Part shown: piece by piece, positions 1 through 12,755 of the stretch
Position numbering within the stretch: the first letter of the stretch is position 1
How the letters are laid out: each line of letters begins with the position of its first letter
From: Punica granatum
Taxonomy: Eukaryota; Streptophyta; Magnoliopsida; Myrtales; Lythraceae
Direction: 5' to 3'
NCBI RefSeq assembly: GCF_007655135.1
Contig: NC_045134.1
Location: 14,714,982 to 14,778,981 of the forward strand
DNA length: 64,000 nucleotides
Notes under the pieces: model-generated
The model's database searches: none
Seen by the model: only the letters and a program-made list of their open reading frames with translations
Told to the model about the DNA's origin: nothing
Program-made: the position numbers and the translations under genes

Positions 1-830
1 GTCTGTGTGGAACGCTATGTGCTCCTCATCCAGAAGGTAGGTTCTGATCTGGTTGTACCTAGAGCAAACTTCCATGAAGGTTAGCAGCTCATTGCCTGTA
101 GTGGAACTTACCAATTGATCAATGCGTGGTAGCAAATAGGCATCTTTTAGGCAGGAGTTGTTCATATCGATGTAGTCCACGCACATCCTCCATTTGCTAT
201 TACTCTTCTTGACGAGTACGATATTTGCAACCCGAGTTGGAATCTGACTTCACGAATAAACCGTGCTTTCTTTAGTTTCTCGACCTTCGCTTTTATTGCT
301 TCGAGCCTTTCCCCTAAGGGGTCTTACTTTTTGTGCCACGGGCCTCACTCCCTCCTTGATGCCCAAGGGATGAGTTATGATGCTTGGGTCTATTCTCGGT
401 ATATCCGAGGCCTGCCAGGCAAAGCAGTCTAGATTAGAGGATAAAAAGTCCAACAATGACTCCGGAACATTTGGAGCTAACCTGGTTCCCTCTTTTAACT
501 TCCTTCCATTAGGGCCTACTTCTACATCTTCGAGTTCTTCCACTAGGACAAACCTAAAGGTGCCTTCGCGTGGATTCGATTCCAGTGCCAACATTTACTC
601 CACTTGCTTTCCTTTCAGCAACGCTATATAATAGCTTTGCGTCATTGACTGGTGTCCATAGATTTCTCCAACTTTGTTACAAGTGGGGAACTTCAATTTC
701 ATGTGAAAAGTCAAGGCCACGGCCCTAATGGCATTAAGCGTTGGTCTATCTATCATGGCATTGTACCCTGATGGGAGATCCACCACTAAAAAGTTGATGG
801 AGCATATGTCATTGTATCATTGGGACGCTT
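1..830 (-). pseudogene. Ty3/gypsy pol fragment (protease to reverse transcriptase)
   Basis: Read on the minus strand, 786-595 encodes the end of a gypsy aspartic-protease region (VVDLPSGYNAMIDRPTLNA). 594-250 encodes the linker into reverse transcriptase (LDCFAWQASDIPRIDPSIIT). 240-1 encodes the start of the RT domain (WRMCVDYIDMNNSCLKDAY, then LLPRIDQLV). These phrases are typical of plant Ty3/gypsy polyproteins. The frame changes between the protease and RT parts, so the copy is broken. It continues past the left edge of the window. At about 800-830 it meets copia integrase sequence, so the upstream half of this element is missing. Confidence 0.85.
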
Positions 831-2640
831 TCCATACCACATCTCATATGGTGTCTTTTTAACTTATTTTGACGAAGCATGATTTAATATGAGAGCGGCT
901 GTTTGTAGAGCTTATCCCTAGATGGAGTCAAGGTAAGTCAGCATGACACGTCAAAGATCGAACTATATTTAATAAAGTTCGATTCCTCCTCTCAGCTACA
1001 CCATTCCACTATGATGTTCCAAGTGGAGTCAAGTTGGGATATAATCCCACACTATCTAAGATAGTCAACAAAATCATAGCTCAAATATTCATCTCCTCGA
1101 TCTGATCAAAGAACTTTAATGCTCTTATCCAATTGATTCTCCACTTCATTCTTAAATTCTTTGAACTTTTCAAAGGATTCGGATTTGTGTTTCATTAAAT
1201 ACACAATCCAAATTTACTAAAACCATTAGTAAATTTAAGGAAGTAAAGATACGCACCGCTAGCAAGCTTGTTCTTCGATCCACATACATCGGTATGTATA
1301 AGAGCCAGAAGATTACTAGCTCACTCACCCTTTTTGGTAAAAGGGGCCTTTGTCATTTTCCCCATTAAGCAAGGTTCGCATGTCTCGATCGATTCTAAAT
1401 TAAACGAATCCAGTAATCCATCCTTATGGAGTCTAGATATACGAATCTCACTAATATGGCCTAAACGATAATGCTAGAGGTAAGTTGAGTTCGAATCATT
1501 AGATTTGAGCAGTTTGGTCTCCATGTTATGAAATGGCGTGTCTAGATCAAGATTATTCATACCATTACTTAAATGTACACTGCCATAAAATACATAGAAT
1601 AACAATTGTCCTTGATAGTGAAATAAAACCCCTTCTTGTCCAAAAAAGAAACAAATATTATGTTTGTACTAGTGGTAGGCACATAATAACAATCGTCAAG
1701 ATCTAGTACAAGCCCAATAGGCAAAGACAAGTGATGAGTCTCTATAGCTAAATGCAGCAACCCTCGTTCTATTTCCAACTCGTAGGCCCACCTCATCCTT
1801 TGCCAATAATCTATTATTCATTAGGTCTTGCACATTACTACAAATGTGAGCACCACACCTAGTATCTAATACCCACGATGTAGATGTAGTATGTACATCG
1901 ATCTCTATAACATGGATATCTGAAGTGGAAGTCTTACTTCTCTTTTTCTTCTTCAACTCCTCTAGATATATCTTACAATTCCGCTTCTAGTGGCTAGTGT
2001 TGCCATAGTGGAAGCAATAGTCATCCTTTGCCACCTTAGCTTAGGGCCTTAATGTACTTGAGTCATACTTGGATGCGTCCTTAACCTTCTTGCCTTTCTT
2101 CTTGTCTTTACCCTTTTTCTTGGTCCCTTGGACCTTCAAAACAAACGTCCATTTGCTGATATTCTACTCAAATGTTCTCAACATGCTAAGCCGCTCAGGC
2201 AATGGTTTGTTGAACTCACTCATGTTATAGTTCATGATGAACTGACTGTGACTGCCAGGCAATGATTGCAGGATTAAGTCTGTGGCCAACTCTTGACCTA
2301 GAGGAAACCCCGGTTGTTCCAGTTTCTCTACATACCCAATCATCTTGAGTATATGAGGACCTACAAGGCTGTCCTCAACCAACCTTGTCTGAGAAAGAGT
2401 CTTCGATACCTCAAGCCTCTCATGCTGGGCTTGCTCTTGATAGATCTGCTTGAGATGTACCATCATTTCGTACGCCCCCATGTTCTCATACTACCTTTGC
2501 AGTTTTGAATCCATGGTGGCCAACATGAGACATTCAACATTTACGACATCTCTAAGCATCTCTATCAGTTCGGGCGGCATTGTTAGGCAGTAACGCAGTA
2601 AGAGATTGCTCCAAGACATATAATTTGTTTTCCTATTTGA
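800..2640 (-). pseudogene. Decayed Ty1/copia gag-protease-integrase
   Basis: On the minus strand, 2600-2164 encodes a copia gag (UBN2-like) region with GPHILKMIGYVEKLEQPGF and ELATDLILQSLP. 1956-1570 gives a protease region with WVLDTRCGAHICSNV, then a frame change to GLVLDLDDCYYVP. 1480-830 gives integrase pieces such as SCLMGKMTKAPFTKKGE-like and IHTDVCGSKN-like text, ending in a TPYEMWYGKRP motif. Several stops and at least two frame changes break it, and RT and RNase H are absent. Gag, protease and integrase order confirms Ty1/copia. The primer binding site and probable LTR lie at higher coordinates, as expected for a minus-strand element. Confidence 0.85.
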
Positions 2641-3420
2641 GAATAATTCTCAAGTTTCGGTACCAATCCAAAAAATTATTCTAAAATAGTTTGTCCTTCT
2701 CAATGACTAATCGCAAACAAAAGACACCAATAGTGTTCACAGCCATGGAAACTACGACAGAAATACATAGAATAAGTATTATAAGAATATTTAATGAGGA
2801 CTTTATTAGATATAGCTCCCACTTTTTTATCAAATCAAATGACCATCACCATTGATTCGGAGAATCTCACTCTCATAGTGGTCCAAGATCCATATTTCAC
2901 CAAGTTCTGAGTCAATGAAGGTTGATTCTCCCAAAACCGGCTATTTAGATAGGGAATCCCATTTCCTAATTGCATTACATGCAATTCTTGGTTAGTTGGG
3001 TGAATAACTCCTTATTCCGATCTTCCTTGTAGATCGATACCTAACTCCTTGCTCTCTGAACTCCTAATCCTATTAGGCTTGCTCAGTTAAGTCCGACCCA
3101 CTAGTAAACACCACGCCTTACTAGGATAAAAGAGGGCATCCTGAGGGCAAGGTTTACACACTTATCGATCTTGGTATTGACGAGCATTACACGATGGAAA
3201 GCTATGGATTTAATAGTCTTTTGAGGGATTTCGTCAATATTTAAATTGATCTCAGCATGCACTATTATGTAACCACTGCATAATAGACCATACGTATAAC
3301 TATTATACTAACACAACTAAGACCTAGTCTATGTCTAATCATCATGCATCGCAAATACAAAACAAATTACAGAAGTACCAGATTTTATGCTTCTATTGAC
3401 TCAAATTTTTACTAGCTAGA
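2641..3420 (-). other. Untranslated leader of the copia element
   Basis: This 780-base stretch between gag and the primer binding site has no reading frame I can assign. Its position fits the 5' leader of the minus-strand copia element. Confidence 0.4.
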
Positions 3421-3432
3421 CTCTGATACCAA
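3421..3432 (-). other. Copia primer binding site
   Basis: The minus strand reads TTGGTATCAGAG, the standard initiator-Met-tRNA primer binding site of plant copia elements. It directly follows an LTR end in CA (plus strand TG at 3434). Confidence 0.8.
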
Positions 3433-3433
3433 T

Positions 3434-4950
3434 TGTAAGTTTCACGTGGTCTACAGAAAGGTAGAAGAAGGAGAAATTCAAAATCTTCGTACCTGTGAAA
3501 CCCCCAAGACCTACTAAAAGAATTGGAGTAGGTAGAAAAAGGAGAAATTCAAATTTTTCCTATCCGTGAAACTCTCCAGACCTACTAAAAGAATTGAAGC
3601 ATATAAAGTCTGCTTGAAAATTTTTTTGTCGTCAATTGAGCGCCCCACTCATGACGCTTCTACAAGTATCTACACCGATTTATTTGACAGGTCTTCTTGA
3701 TCATCGGTGCTAGGGATCAACCCTCGAAGAAAACCACCAATGCGGCACCCAAACTATTAGATTAAACCGGGCCTATTTGAGTTGAACAATTCAACCTGAA
3801 TTTTCCAAATATATATATTTGACACATATGCATGCATGTACATGCACATGCAAAGCCATTCCCATTTCCTCCTTTTGTAAGGAATTAGGGGAAGCCATTT
3901 TCATTGCATGGCCGATGTGGGATTTGTTTAAACAAGCCCCTATAGTGCCATGTGGAATGCTAAATGGCTTCATGCATGTGGCCCTTATGTGGCTATTCAA
4001 TACGTTGATAGTAATATTGAAATCTATATTTCAATACTACAAAAAGTGAGCGACATTTATCATTGCAATACTATTACTCAAGTAATCGAAAAGTCAATTT
4101 CTCAACGAGCCTTGTGACCTATGTTACCGTGCAGTACAATCTTTTTGTCCTCTATATCTCTATTGAGCTCAAGGCATTGGTCGATGTCATCCTTGTATTA
4201 CTTAATCTCTTTTTCTTGATACAAGGTAAGTCTATCAAAACAAATGAGCTCGATATCCTTATATTGATTCATTTTGGTATGCATACATTTTTAGTCTCTA
4301 CTTACTAAGTGGCCGTGAAATATCACTCCCATTACGTATGAGGAACGAATCCTATCTTGGTTACTCACATTCTTTTCCATGCTCTGTGGTATACCCAATA
4401 ATTGCCTTTACTACCAACCTGTTACGATAAAGTATACAACATTACATGTAGGAAACCATGGTAACCTCAAGTGAAATGACCACCGCACCATAGTCACTAT
4501 GATAATTGCAAATGTCAGCCACGTAACGACCTATGTAGCAGTCTCATGGCGAGTCAGTTCAGTACACATTACTCCTAATGCATACTTGTGGTATGACTCG
4601 ATATCTCCACATCCATGACCTGTGAGACTTAATCATCAATCGACACTCACACTAGTCGTACCGCATTATCGTTATCCTAATTAACAATAATACTCTAACC
4701 AGGGACGTTTAGGAATCGCGTTCATTATTTATAGGATCTCATAATCAAGTCATACTTGATACCTGTTGAATATACTATTCTGAGGACGTTATTGCGCAAA
4801 ATAATATATACAGCGCAATCCACAGAATAGCAAAATGCCTCATGTTATTAATAAATACATGTCATAATATAAATTTGATGACAGATTACCTCTAGATCAT
4901 ACATCAATTCAGAACAAAAATAATAATACAATATATAATACCCATGTATT
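3434..4950 (-). repeat. Probable 5' LTR of the copia element
   Basis: The sequence beginning TGTAAG at 3434 directly abuts the primer binding site, so it should be the LTR of the minus-strand copia element. The outer edge cannot be fixed because the partner LTR is missing. About 4950 is a guess from a change of sequence character. No coding sequence is visible. Confidence 0.45.
3461..3599. repeat. Two-copy 71-bp tandem duplication in the LTR
   Basis: The phrase ggagaaattcaaa recurs at 3470 and 3541, and gacctactaaaagaattg follows in both units. The copies differ at scattered bases. Confidence 0.8.
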
Positions 4951-7339
4951 ATGACCGGACTGCCGCAGCGAAGCCCAGCTTTTGCCCTTAATTTTCATGA
5001 TAGTCGAATCTCAAGAATGAGATTGGGATATGTACTGAATAATAATGAATTTTTCCATTCTTCACGGGTGTCCCAATTCCTAATTTATTTGCATTTTCCG
5101 GTAGGAGAATTTTCATGGTCTCGCAATATTTTTTCCAACTTCAGAGCTCAAGATATTGATTTAAGAACCTCCTCAAAAATTAATTTTTGAACCCAAGAAA
5201 GTACGTGTACTTCAAGCTCATTTAAATTCGGGTTTGAATATTAAATTTTTAGGATAGACAGGGGACCCACAAAAATACAAGCATTGTTGGTGCACGAACC
5301 AATCGTAGGATAACATATTAGCCGCCACGGGTAATCTGCTGACGTAGTGCCTACCTCGCAGTGTGCCACATAGGTGTCCCGGGGTTAGTACATCCATCTT
5401 CGTGGCAGAACGCCGGGGTTTTTTCTGAGCCATTGTACAAGGCCATGGCCACGTGCGCCGTACCAACGGCCATCTTCTTTTGTTATTCTAGTCCTCAGCT
5501 TTGCAGGAGGGTATCCCGCTCGAAATCCCCTATAAATCGATATACCTCCGTAGACCTCATTTTTGCCAAAAGAAAAGACCTCTACTCGCACAATTAAGTC
5601 GCACACCCCTCCGCTAAAATTTCAAGTTCGAGTCATTATAAATCGAAGGTGATTGGAGGAATAATTGCTTAATAAGATGAGAACTTGATTTTTGGAGTTT
5701 GTTGAGAGGACCGGTAGCCCCTCACGATGTGTACCATTGGCACAAACATGGGTTATGCCACTGAACAAACATGGGTTGACCAAATCGTTTTATAATCACC
5801 TCATGAACTTGATGTTTGGAGTTTGACAGGTGGGGTGTGTGTACGTCTTTGGCCAGAGGCCGGTGGGAGAAAGCGGACGCTGGGGCAGAGGTGAGGACGT
5901 GGAGATGTTCTCAGGTAGGGATGGAACGGGCACAAGTTTGGGATGGTAAAATTCCTCCTATATCTATTTCCATTAAAAAAAAGTCAATCTCAAACCTGTC
6001 ACAAACATGTTACTATTTTGAAAGAAAAATCCCAAACCTCTCCATTGTCTTGCATCTGGTAATAAAATTTGCAAAAAAGAAATGCTCTTATGGGCTTTAT
6101 CATAGCATATTACCTATACAAAACACATAATCCGAGGTGAATAATGGACTTGTCATACCATATTACTAATACAAAAACAATAGTCCAAAGCAACAAAAAG
6201 TATTCAAATATGAATACCATGGTATTTAAATACCATATATAAGTTCCAGACGAGTAATTGTTGAAGATAAATAAGCCACAGTATTTATAAGTTTATAACA
6301 TTAAACTTCGAAATAAAAAAAGAATTATTTCAATAATCAACTCTGAAAACAAATGGAACCCTTGAAATTAGAATTGCGAGAACAAAAAATTATACAAGTG
6401 TTAATTTAGTAATTGAATTGCTCACAGGTTTGAAACAAGTTTTGAGATAAATTTATTCTTTTCAAATTCTATAGGGTTTTGACCCGTTTCATGACCCAAA
6501 AGATAAAACTTTGCCTAGGGTATGGAACGGATACAGACCCTGTTTATATATACAAACTCCTTGCCATCCCAATTCCCCATTCTCAGGTTTGAGAGATATT
6601 GATATTGACAGGGCAGAGAACGTAGAAGAAATCCGAGACAGAGAGGGGAAAGAGATGGGTCATTTTCAAAATGGGAAAAAGACAATTTTGATCTTATAAG
6701 TTTGACTTTCAGACAATTTTGATTCTACAAGTTTGAAAAAGGCCACGGGTATCGATAGGAGGGGGGAGCCCCCACCACCGCTAGTGCCGCAGCCCATGCC
6801 CACGCCCCAACCCACCCACCCCACCCCTCGGGGGCGAGGACTTAAGCATTTCGAGCTGGGTTCTTTTTTCTTTTTCTTTTTTAATTAAATTTATTTTTAA
6901 AATTATTTAATTTTTTTACCAATAATAAATAGTTACGTAGACAAAATTAAAGTTTTTAAAGTCCACGTCAGCATCTCTGTTATGCTAAGTCATGGAACGG
7001 ATCAAAACTGTTTACCGGACCAAACGTATAAGATTATTTCAGAATTAAAAAAAAAACCGTGGGCCATCTTTTAAATTTTCAAATTTTATCATCAAGGATG
7101 TTTAATTAATTAGATGCTATACAACCATATAATTTCTTTTCAATTCCGCAGACACCATTACTTATGTGTTCCTTGAGCCCAGGAGAAAGAAAGAATAATA
7201 CATATGAAAATATAAAAGTAACTCATCAGAATTCTAATGGAGACAATACGCTGAATGTACAATTTCTCCGTGAAAGAATGCAGGGGGGAAAGGGAAATAA
7301 AATGAATACATACCTAAACTAAACGGCTGGGTGGGAGAA
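4951..7339. other. Spacer with no supported gene
   Basis: Only short frames with no family resemblance are seen. A phrase containing aacttgat and tttggagttt occurs near 5680 and again near 5808, and acaaacatgggtt is repeated at about 5745 and 5766. 6700-7080 has a GC-rich core (about 6750-6840) beside AT-rich arms and resembles half of the Mutator-like foldback elements seen later, but I could not find its second arm. Confidence 0.4.
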
Positions 7340-7539
7340 TGTATCGAAAGCTTAGGAGATGTCGGTTCGATCCATGCCAAATTGTCTTATATTAGGTAAG
7401 TACATTTCAGCAGGACATGATATAGATCATAGCATTCATTCACCATCTTTTCCCTCTCTCGGCAAGCTTGAACAAACCGTTATATGGCTACACATGCGAC
7501 CGCCAAGCAGATCCATGAGACTCTTTCAACTGAGGACCT

Positions 7540-8370
7540 TCACAAGCGCGTACGCCTGGTAACGCATTCCTGAGAAAGTATACGAGTGCCCTGCTTTTCT
7601 CCGAGTGTATCCACCACGAAATTGCACGAAACGGTGAATTTCAAGGTTCCGCTTTTTAATAGTCCAATCTTCATCCCTGCAGGAACATCCATCTCAAGCA
7701 AGAAAGGCACGTGAACCTTTGGCGTTGTACTCTTCATGCTCTTATTAATATCTTCAGGAAGATGGATATTTAAACCCTCGAGAGTTAATTTAACATCCTT
7801 TGTCTCCTTTCCATCTTGGTTGAATGCCGGGTATTTTCCACCAGCGATTTCCTTTCCCCTGCACAATAGGGAAACGATACCATCTTCGTGGTACAAGATT
7901 CCGGTGACGGGGTTCTTGTTCTCATCCTTGAGTGTAATTTCATAATGAAGGTGGCTTTTGTTCTCGTGGTGCGCTGAATGTGTCAAGTTCTTGACAGAGA
8001 AGTGCTCGATGCGATAGACAGGCACTCGAGGCAAGAAAGCGAATGACATGGTGCTTGGTAACGTCCTTATCATGACAAAGATTGCCACCAAGGCCAAAAT
8101 CACGACCCATATGGATAGGCAAGAACACCAGGAACAGCAGCCGCATAGCTTCTTTTGGTTGGCCTTCTTCGGAGGGTTTCTGTGGCGCTCGATGATCAAT
8201 GCATTCTCAGGGGGTGGCACTCGGTAGATTTGATCTTTCGGGATTTGAACCACCAACACGTGCTCGGGGTCGGATGCTGGCAATGGGGGCAACGGGCCAT
8301 GAACATGGTTGTGGTTATCAATATCTAGGTTCCCGTTGTTGTCTGCCGAGGGCGGCACCCGCTCCTCCAT
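7540..8370 (-). CDS. NDR1/HIN1-like (NHL) protein, LEA_2 family
   Basis: This is an intronless 276-residue frame. I start it at the ATG at 8370 (MEERVPPSADN). The frame stays open upstream to 8505, but that extension is Ser/Pro/Leu-rich and looks like 5' leader. Residues 1-70 are a Pro-rich cytosolic region with IPKDQIYRVPPPENA, a phrase typical of NHL13-like proteins. A basic stretch (KKANQKK) and a Cys cluster precede one membrane segment at about 85-101. The rest is a LEA_2-type domain (about 115-270) expected outside the membrane. The family includes NDR1, which is needed for some resistance-protein responses, and HIN1-like proteins induced by pathogens. Which member this is, and whether it acts in defence, is inference. 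No neighbour suggests a partner. Confidence 0.88.
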   Translation of the reverse strand: MEERVPPSADNNGNLDIDNHNHVHGPLPPLPASDPEHVLVVQIPKDQIYRVPPPENALIIERHRNPPKKANQKKLCGCCSWCSCLSIWVVILALVAIFVMIRTLPSTMSFAFLPRVPVYRIEHFSVKNLTHSAHHENKSHLHYEITLKDENKNPVTGILYHEDGIVSLLCRGKEIAGGKYPAFNQDGKETKDVKLTLEGLNIHLPEDINKSMKSTTPKVHVPFLLEMDVPAGMKIGLLKSGTLKFTVSCNFVVDTLGEKQGTRILSQECVTRRTRL

Positions 8371-8533
8371 GGTGAAGATGGGGAGCGGTGGAGACAGGAG
8401 GATTGGTGGTGGGTTGTGGTATGAGAGAATGTTGTGTTGGCATGGCGAGGCTGAGGTGGAGAGAGAGTGGAAAATGAGAGGAGAGAGAAGGATGGGGACT
8501 AGCAATTGAAAGAGTGGAATTGCAATGCAAAAG

Positions 8534-8542
8534 ACTATATTT
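8534..8542 (-). promoter_or_regulatory. TATA-like box of the NHL gene
   Basis: The minus strand reads AAATATAGT about 165 bases before the chosen ATG. That would place a transcription start near 8505 and leave a leader of about 135 bases, supporting the downstream start codon. Single-motif evidence only. Confidence 0.35.
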
Positions 8543-8559
8543 GGATGTTTAGTTTTGTC

Positions 8560-11259
8560 AGTTCCATTGGATAACGCCCGACGGTATTATTAGAAAGTCA
8601 GAAAAACTCTTTCTCAATTAGCTGAAAAGTTATTCTGTTGGATTTGGGTGCACATCAAAAAAAAGTTATTTCGTTGGATTTTCTTTTTTTCCTTCACAGG
8701 AATACGTTATATTGAAATTTGCGATCTTTTCTTTGAACTAACTAGCCAGTTGACCCACACACGTACCTGAGTTTGTAATTTCTGAAAGTTTTTGGTATAT
8801 TCAACTATCTTACTAAAAATACTAATGACATGTTTTGCCAAAAGATATTAACTGCTTCATAAATGTACAATTTAATTTTTAATAATATTCAAGTTACTAT
8901 AAACCAAAAAAAAAAGAAAAGAAAACCGAAATCAGTATTATATACCTATGCATTTTTTTTGTATGCTTTTGAAAAACCTATAAGTAACAATGGAACGAAA
9001 TATATAATTACAAACAATTGAATTATACCAAAAATGGTACGGTAAAATATGTAATAATCCATTTATAATGAAAGGAAAAATTATACAATAAAACTAAGAA
9101 GAATATAATTGGAAAACTTAAGTCTTGAAAGTATAAGTTTGGATCAACTAGTCCTAAACATTTAGCCCGTTAAACATTTTCAGTCTGAAACTGTTAATGC
9201 TATTAAACCGGTTCATGTGACGCCTTCTGATTGGTCCAATAACATTTTTATTTATAAAATTTTTAAAAATCCGAAATAAAAAAGATTAGAAGTTAAGAAA
9301 AAGAAAAGAGGAGAAGGGGGTCCCTCCAATGGGGCTCCCCGGCCAGCCCCTTTTTGCTATTCTTAATCACAGAGAGAGGGTGGAGGAGAATTAATCAATA
9401 ATGCTACCTAAAAAGAATCGGTCAACAAGGCCTTGAGAATTTATATGAAAGACTGTCATGATGCTTTCTCATTGCACTTGTCGAACTTTATACATTTGTA
9501 TTAATGATCTCTATATATTCTAAAATATTTTTTTAATTATATATATTGATGATGAATTCATACTCTTTTTTTTTTCCTATTTAAGTTGGCTATTTTCTAT
9601 TTTTGGTTGCAGAAAATTGTAGGATTGTGCTTACAAAATTAAATATTTACATTTATAAGATCATAAAAAATAAAACAAATATTTCAGTCGATGTAGCGGC
9701 TGGTGGCACGGGCTGATCAGGGATGTCCCAAACCTTCGAAAGAGCTGAGGTTGATGGTTGATCGTAGGCCTCCTCACGCCTTGCTTGGCTACGCGTCCAT
9801 GGTGGCATGCACGAGTTTAATCCTCATCTCCATCGTCACCGGCCTCTACTCGATCTTCTCTTTTATTCCTCTCTCGCTCTATCTAGGTTTTCGAATGTGT
9901 GTCCGTTCAGTTCTCATGCACACTAAAGCTCTCCTCTCATTTGTTATATATAAGAATAAATGGGCCAAGCCTAAGTGAGCCTTACTTATGCCCTTATCTG
10001 GACTTATCATTGGGCTAAACCAACCACATAGAGAGTAGGTATCAAAGTACCGATTGAGAATGAGGCTAGAAAAAGGACCTAAGACATGTTTGACCTGGCT
10101 CCTAGAATGACCATAATGCCCCTACTAACAAATAGCACACTAAGGTCATTCTAACTTTGGTCATTACAACTATGTAAATAGAGGCATGTCATGTCGAGCA
10201 CAACCATTGTCCCTAACTTGTAAGTGTCTCTATGTGCTGCTCCTCTATGTAACCCTTGTAATCGAGGTCAGGTCCCATATGGCTATCACCTTATCAATTA
10301 AATTTTATTCTTGTGATATCTCGTCCAAAAGGCGAACATCCCTAAGTGTCATACTTGTCGTCCACTGGCCAATAGGATCTATAAGTATTCCAACAATCGA
10401 CATGACCCGAACACATCACTAAGTGCTTAGTTTTTGGATGATCAACTAGGATGACCCATAGGGGCAATTAGCCCGAACCAATATTGGTCGTCGTAGATAT
10501 TGTATTATAGATGTATGTCCTAACTACTATTCCCATATGCCCTATATACAGAGCTATTGATCCATAAAAGATCTCACCCATTGTATTTAAAAGCATAAGG
10601 TCCTACCTTCATAAGTTCATCCACATGCTCAAGATTAAGAGCATATGAACAACTTACAACAGTAGAAGTATATGATTCCTCTTTGTGATAGAGTTCAAGA
10701 ATCACTTCTACATGGTCCTATTTAATGCCAACCACATGTACTAGCTCTATGAGTTCGTACCTCGTCCGATGACCAAGGTAATCCATCCCCACATACATAG
10801 GAAACCCTCAAGCTATTACATTTACATGATGAAGTGTCTAGCTTCATCAACCAACTATGAACATTTATTTTAGGCTCAAGTATCCATGACTTATACCTTC
10901 CGTACATCCAGGTATATCCACCATGTACATAAGTCACTTATTTGATCCAATGGACCTTACGCACACATCATAGAATCTAGTATATATGCTCAATTAATGA
11001 AAAAAGAAAACACGATATCCATAACCGAAATGTCAAGGCACAATAGTCTTTATGGCATACTGTAATGACTTGGCTCTAACCAATTACAAGATTGGGCATT
11101 GCCAGTGGACCAAATCTTACACACTCCAGTCAGGGGGTAGCACGAGACGAATTCCCACTCCCTTGTTGTCTGACAAGATGGATTTCTCAGTCGCGCATTT
11201 ATAGCCACTTGTCTCCCCAATATTTGAGCGAGGGACCTGAGGAGTGTCATCCTTTTCTA
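8560..11259. other. AT-rich spacer with no supported gene
   Basis: 8580-9700 is mostly AT-rich low-complexity DNA. 9120-9360 has an AT-rich arm followed by a GC-rich patch like the Mutator-like foldback elements elsewhere, but it is incomplete. 9700-11259 has only short unassignable frames and may include leader or LTR of the gag-like element downstream. Confidence 0.4.
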
Positions 11260-12384
11260 CCTCAAGATCTACAACCTCCTTTGAGGGTCACAACTGAGGG
11301 GTAGTTGTGGTAATAGCTCCACCTGAAGCGGTCGTTTCTCGAGGATTTTCATTAGGTTGGGGCCAGACTCTTCGACTAATGGAGAGAAACTGGCATCCTC
11401 AGTCTCCTCTTCCTCCTCAACTTCCTGTGAGTCTCCTGCCAAACTTTGTTTCCTCTTGCCCGACTCTGTCATACGAATTGCTTGATCGGGGGGAAACTCT
11501 ACCTTCACCTGTCAACATCATCGAAATCAACCGATAAGAAGCCAAGCCCATAGTTATCGAGTTGTACTGAAATTAAAAGATGAAAAGAAGTTAGCACAAA
11601 GTCAATTAACATCTTCGTGACTCAGAGGGATGAGTATTGCTTCACTGAGATTTTCTAAGTTGACCCAGACCTCAGGGGTCGGTAATACAAAGTTATTGAG
11701 AAAGAACTCATCCCAAGTCGCTATCTCGTCAGGAGTAAGGGTTAGTGGAGGATCGTTGAATGGCCCTTTCCTCCTAGACCACTCTCCTCACGAAATAAAG
11801 AAAAAAACTCTTCTTGTAGTTGAAGTTTAGTTTCTTATCTTTGATGATGGGGTTGCCTTAACTTTTGGACGCGCCTAGAAGAAGTACATGACACTATCGC
11901 GAACCTCTACATTAGAGCACTTAAGGTATAGCCTAAATGCTTTAAGCGAGTACTCATATTTCCTTCTATAGCAGTAAATGAAGAGCGTGAACTAGACTTT
12001 AATAGCATAAGGGGTCAGTTGTGTAGGGGCAATCTCGTAGTGTCTTTCGATCTCAACGATAGACTCATGGAGAGGCCATTGCAGCCCTACCCTAATCTGC
12101 CCAGGGTACACGACTATCTCGTCATTCCTAGTGCTAGTCGAAGGGGTGTAGGGACTGGGCATATGAAGGCCATCATCATTATGAAGCCGGTTGTCCTCCA
12201 CAGCCATGAAAAAAGAAGTCCGGCGAAGCCTATTCACCGGGGTTGAGAGACGGAAAGAGGCAATTACCTTACTTTGGCCTGAGATGATGATCTCTTTGCC
12301 ATCGTCTCGGAAATGGAGGTGGCTGGGCAAAGAGAGAAAAGAAGCTGCGGCGATCGGTGCTAGAGAAAGAGTTTGAAGTTGCAA
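11260..12384 (-). pseudogene. Decayed plant retroelement gag-like gene
   Basis: The first 130 codons (12384 down to 11992) are open and include IVVYPGQIRVGLQWPLHES and IEIERHYE-like text. Stops then appear, but the same reading continues as FRLYLKCSNVEVRDSV-like text, then GPFNDPPLTLTPDEIATWDE, then TPEVWVNLENLSEA (about 11770-11640). An acidic, low-complexity segment follows (11508-11269). This architecture recurs in plant proteins annotated as putative gag or plant-transposon proteins, which is recognition from memory. At least four in-frame stops make it a pseudogene. No partner pol or LTR was found beside it. Confidence 0.6.
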
Positions 12385-12681
12385 AGGACAATAAGGGAGA
12401 AAGTAAGAATGAAGTATTTAAAATATCTTAAGGACTTTATTATAATAAACATAGACAATATATAAATAATATAATAAATTTCATTACCATAAAAGAAATT
12501 ATCCAAATATATAAACTGACTCTAAGACATATCACCAACACCGGTAACCCCTATCAATGCTACTTCTCTTTCTCCTAAGCTGCGCCAGGATAGTGTACCA
12601 CTGGTGAGGCTTGTTGATGGATTAGGGTTGCCATATATTGACAGGGTATAGTGAGGTTTGTTGATTGTTATTAATTGATTA

Positions 12682-12704
12682 ATATATATATATATATATA
12701 TATA
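12682..12704. repeat. (TA)n microsatellite
   Basis: An uninterrupted TA dinucleotide run lies 50 bases before the large retrotransposon. Confidence 0.9.
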
Positions 12705-12755
12705 ATATTAATGGGAAGAGAATTAATAGAGAAGATCAACATGAATAATTATCAT

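Noticed and set aside
8371..8505. N-terminal extension of the NHL protein
   Set aside because: The extension is Ser/Pro/Leu-rich, lies after the likely transcription start, and is not part of the NHL family pattern. The ATG at 8370 fits better.
9703..9978. 91-codon frame
   Set aside because: No domain, no neighbouring exon and no repeat relation. Chance frame length for this region.
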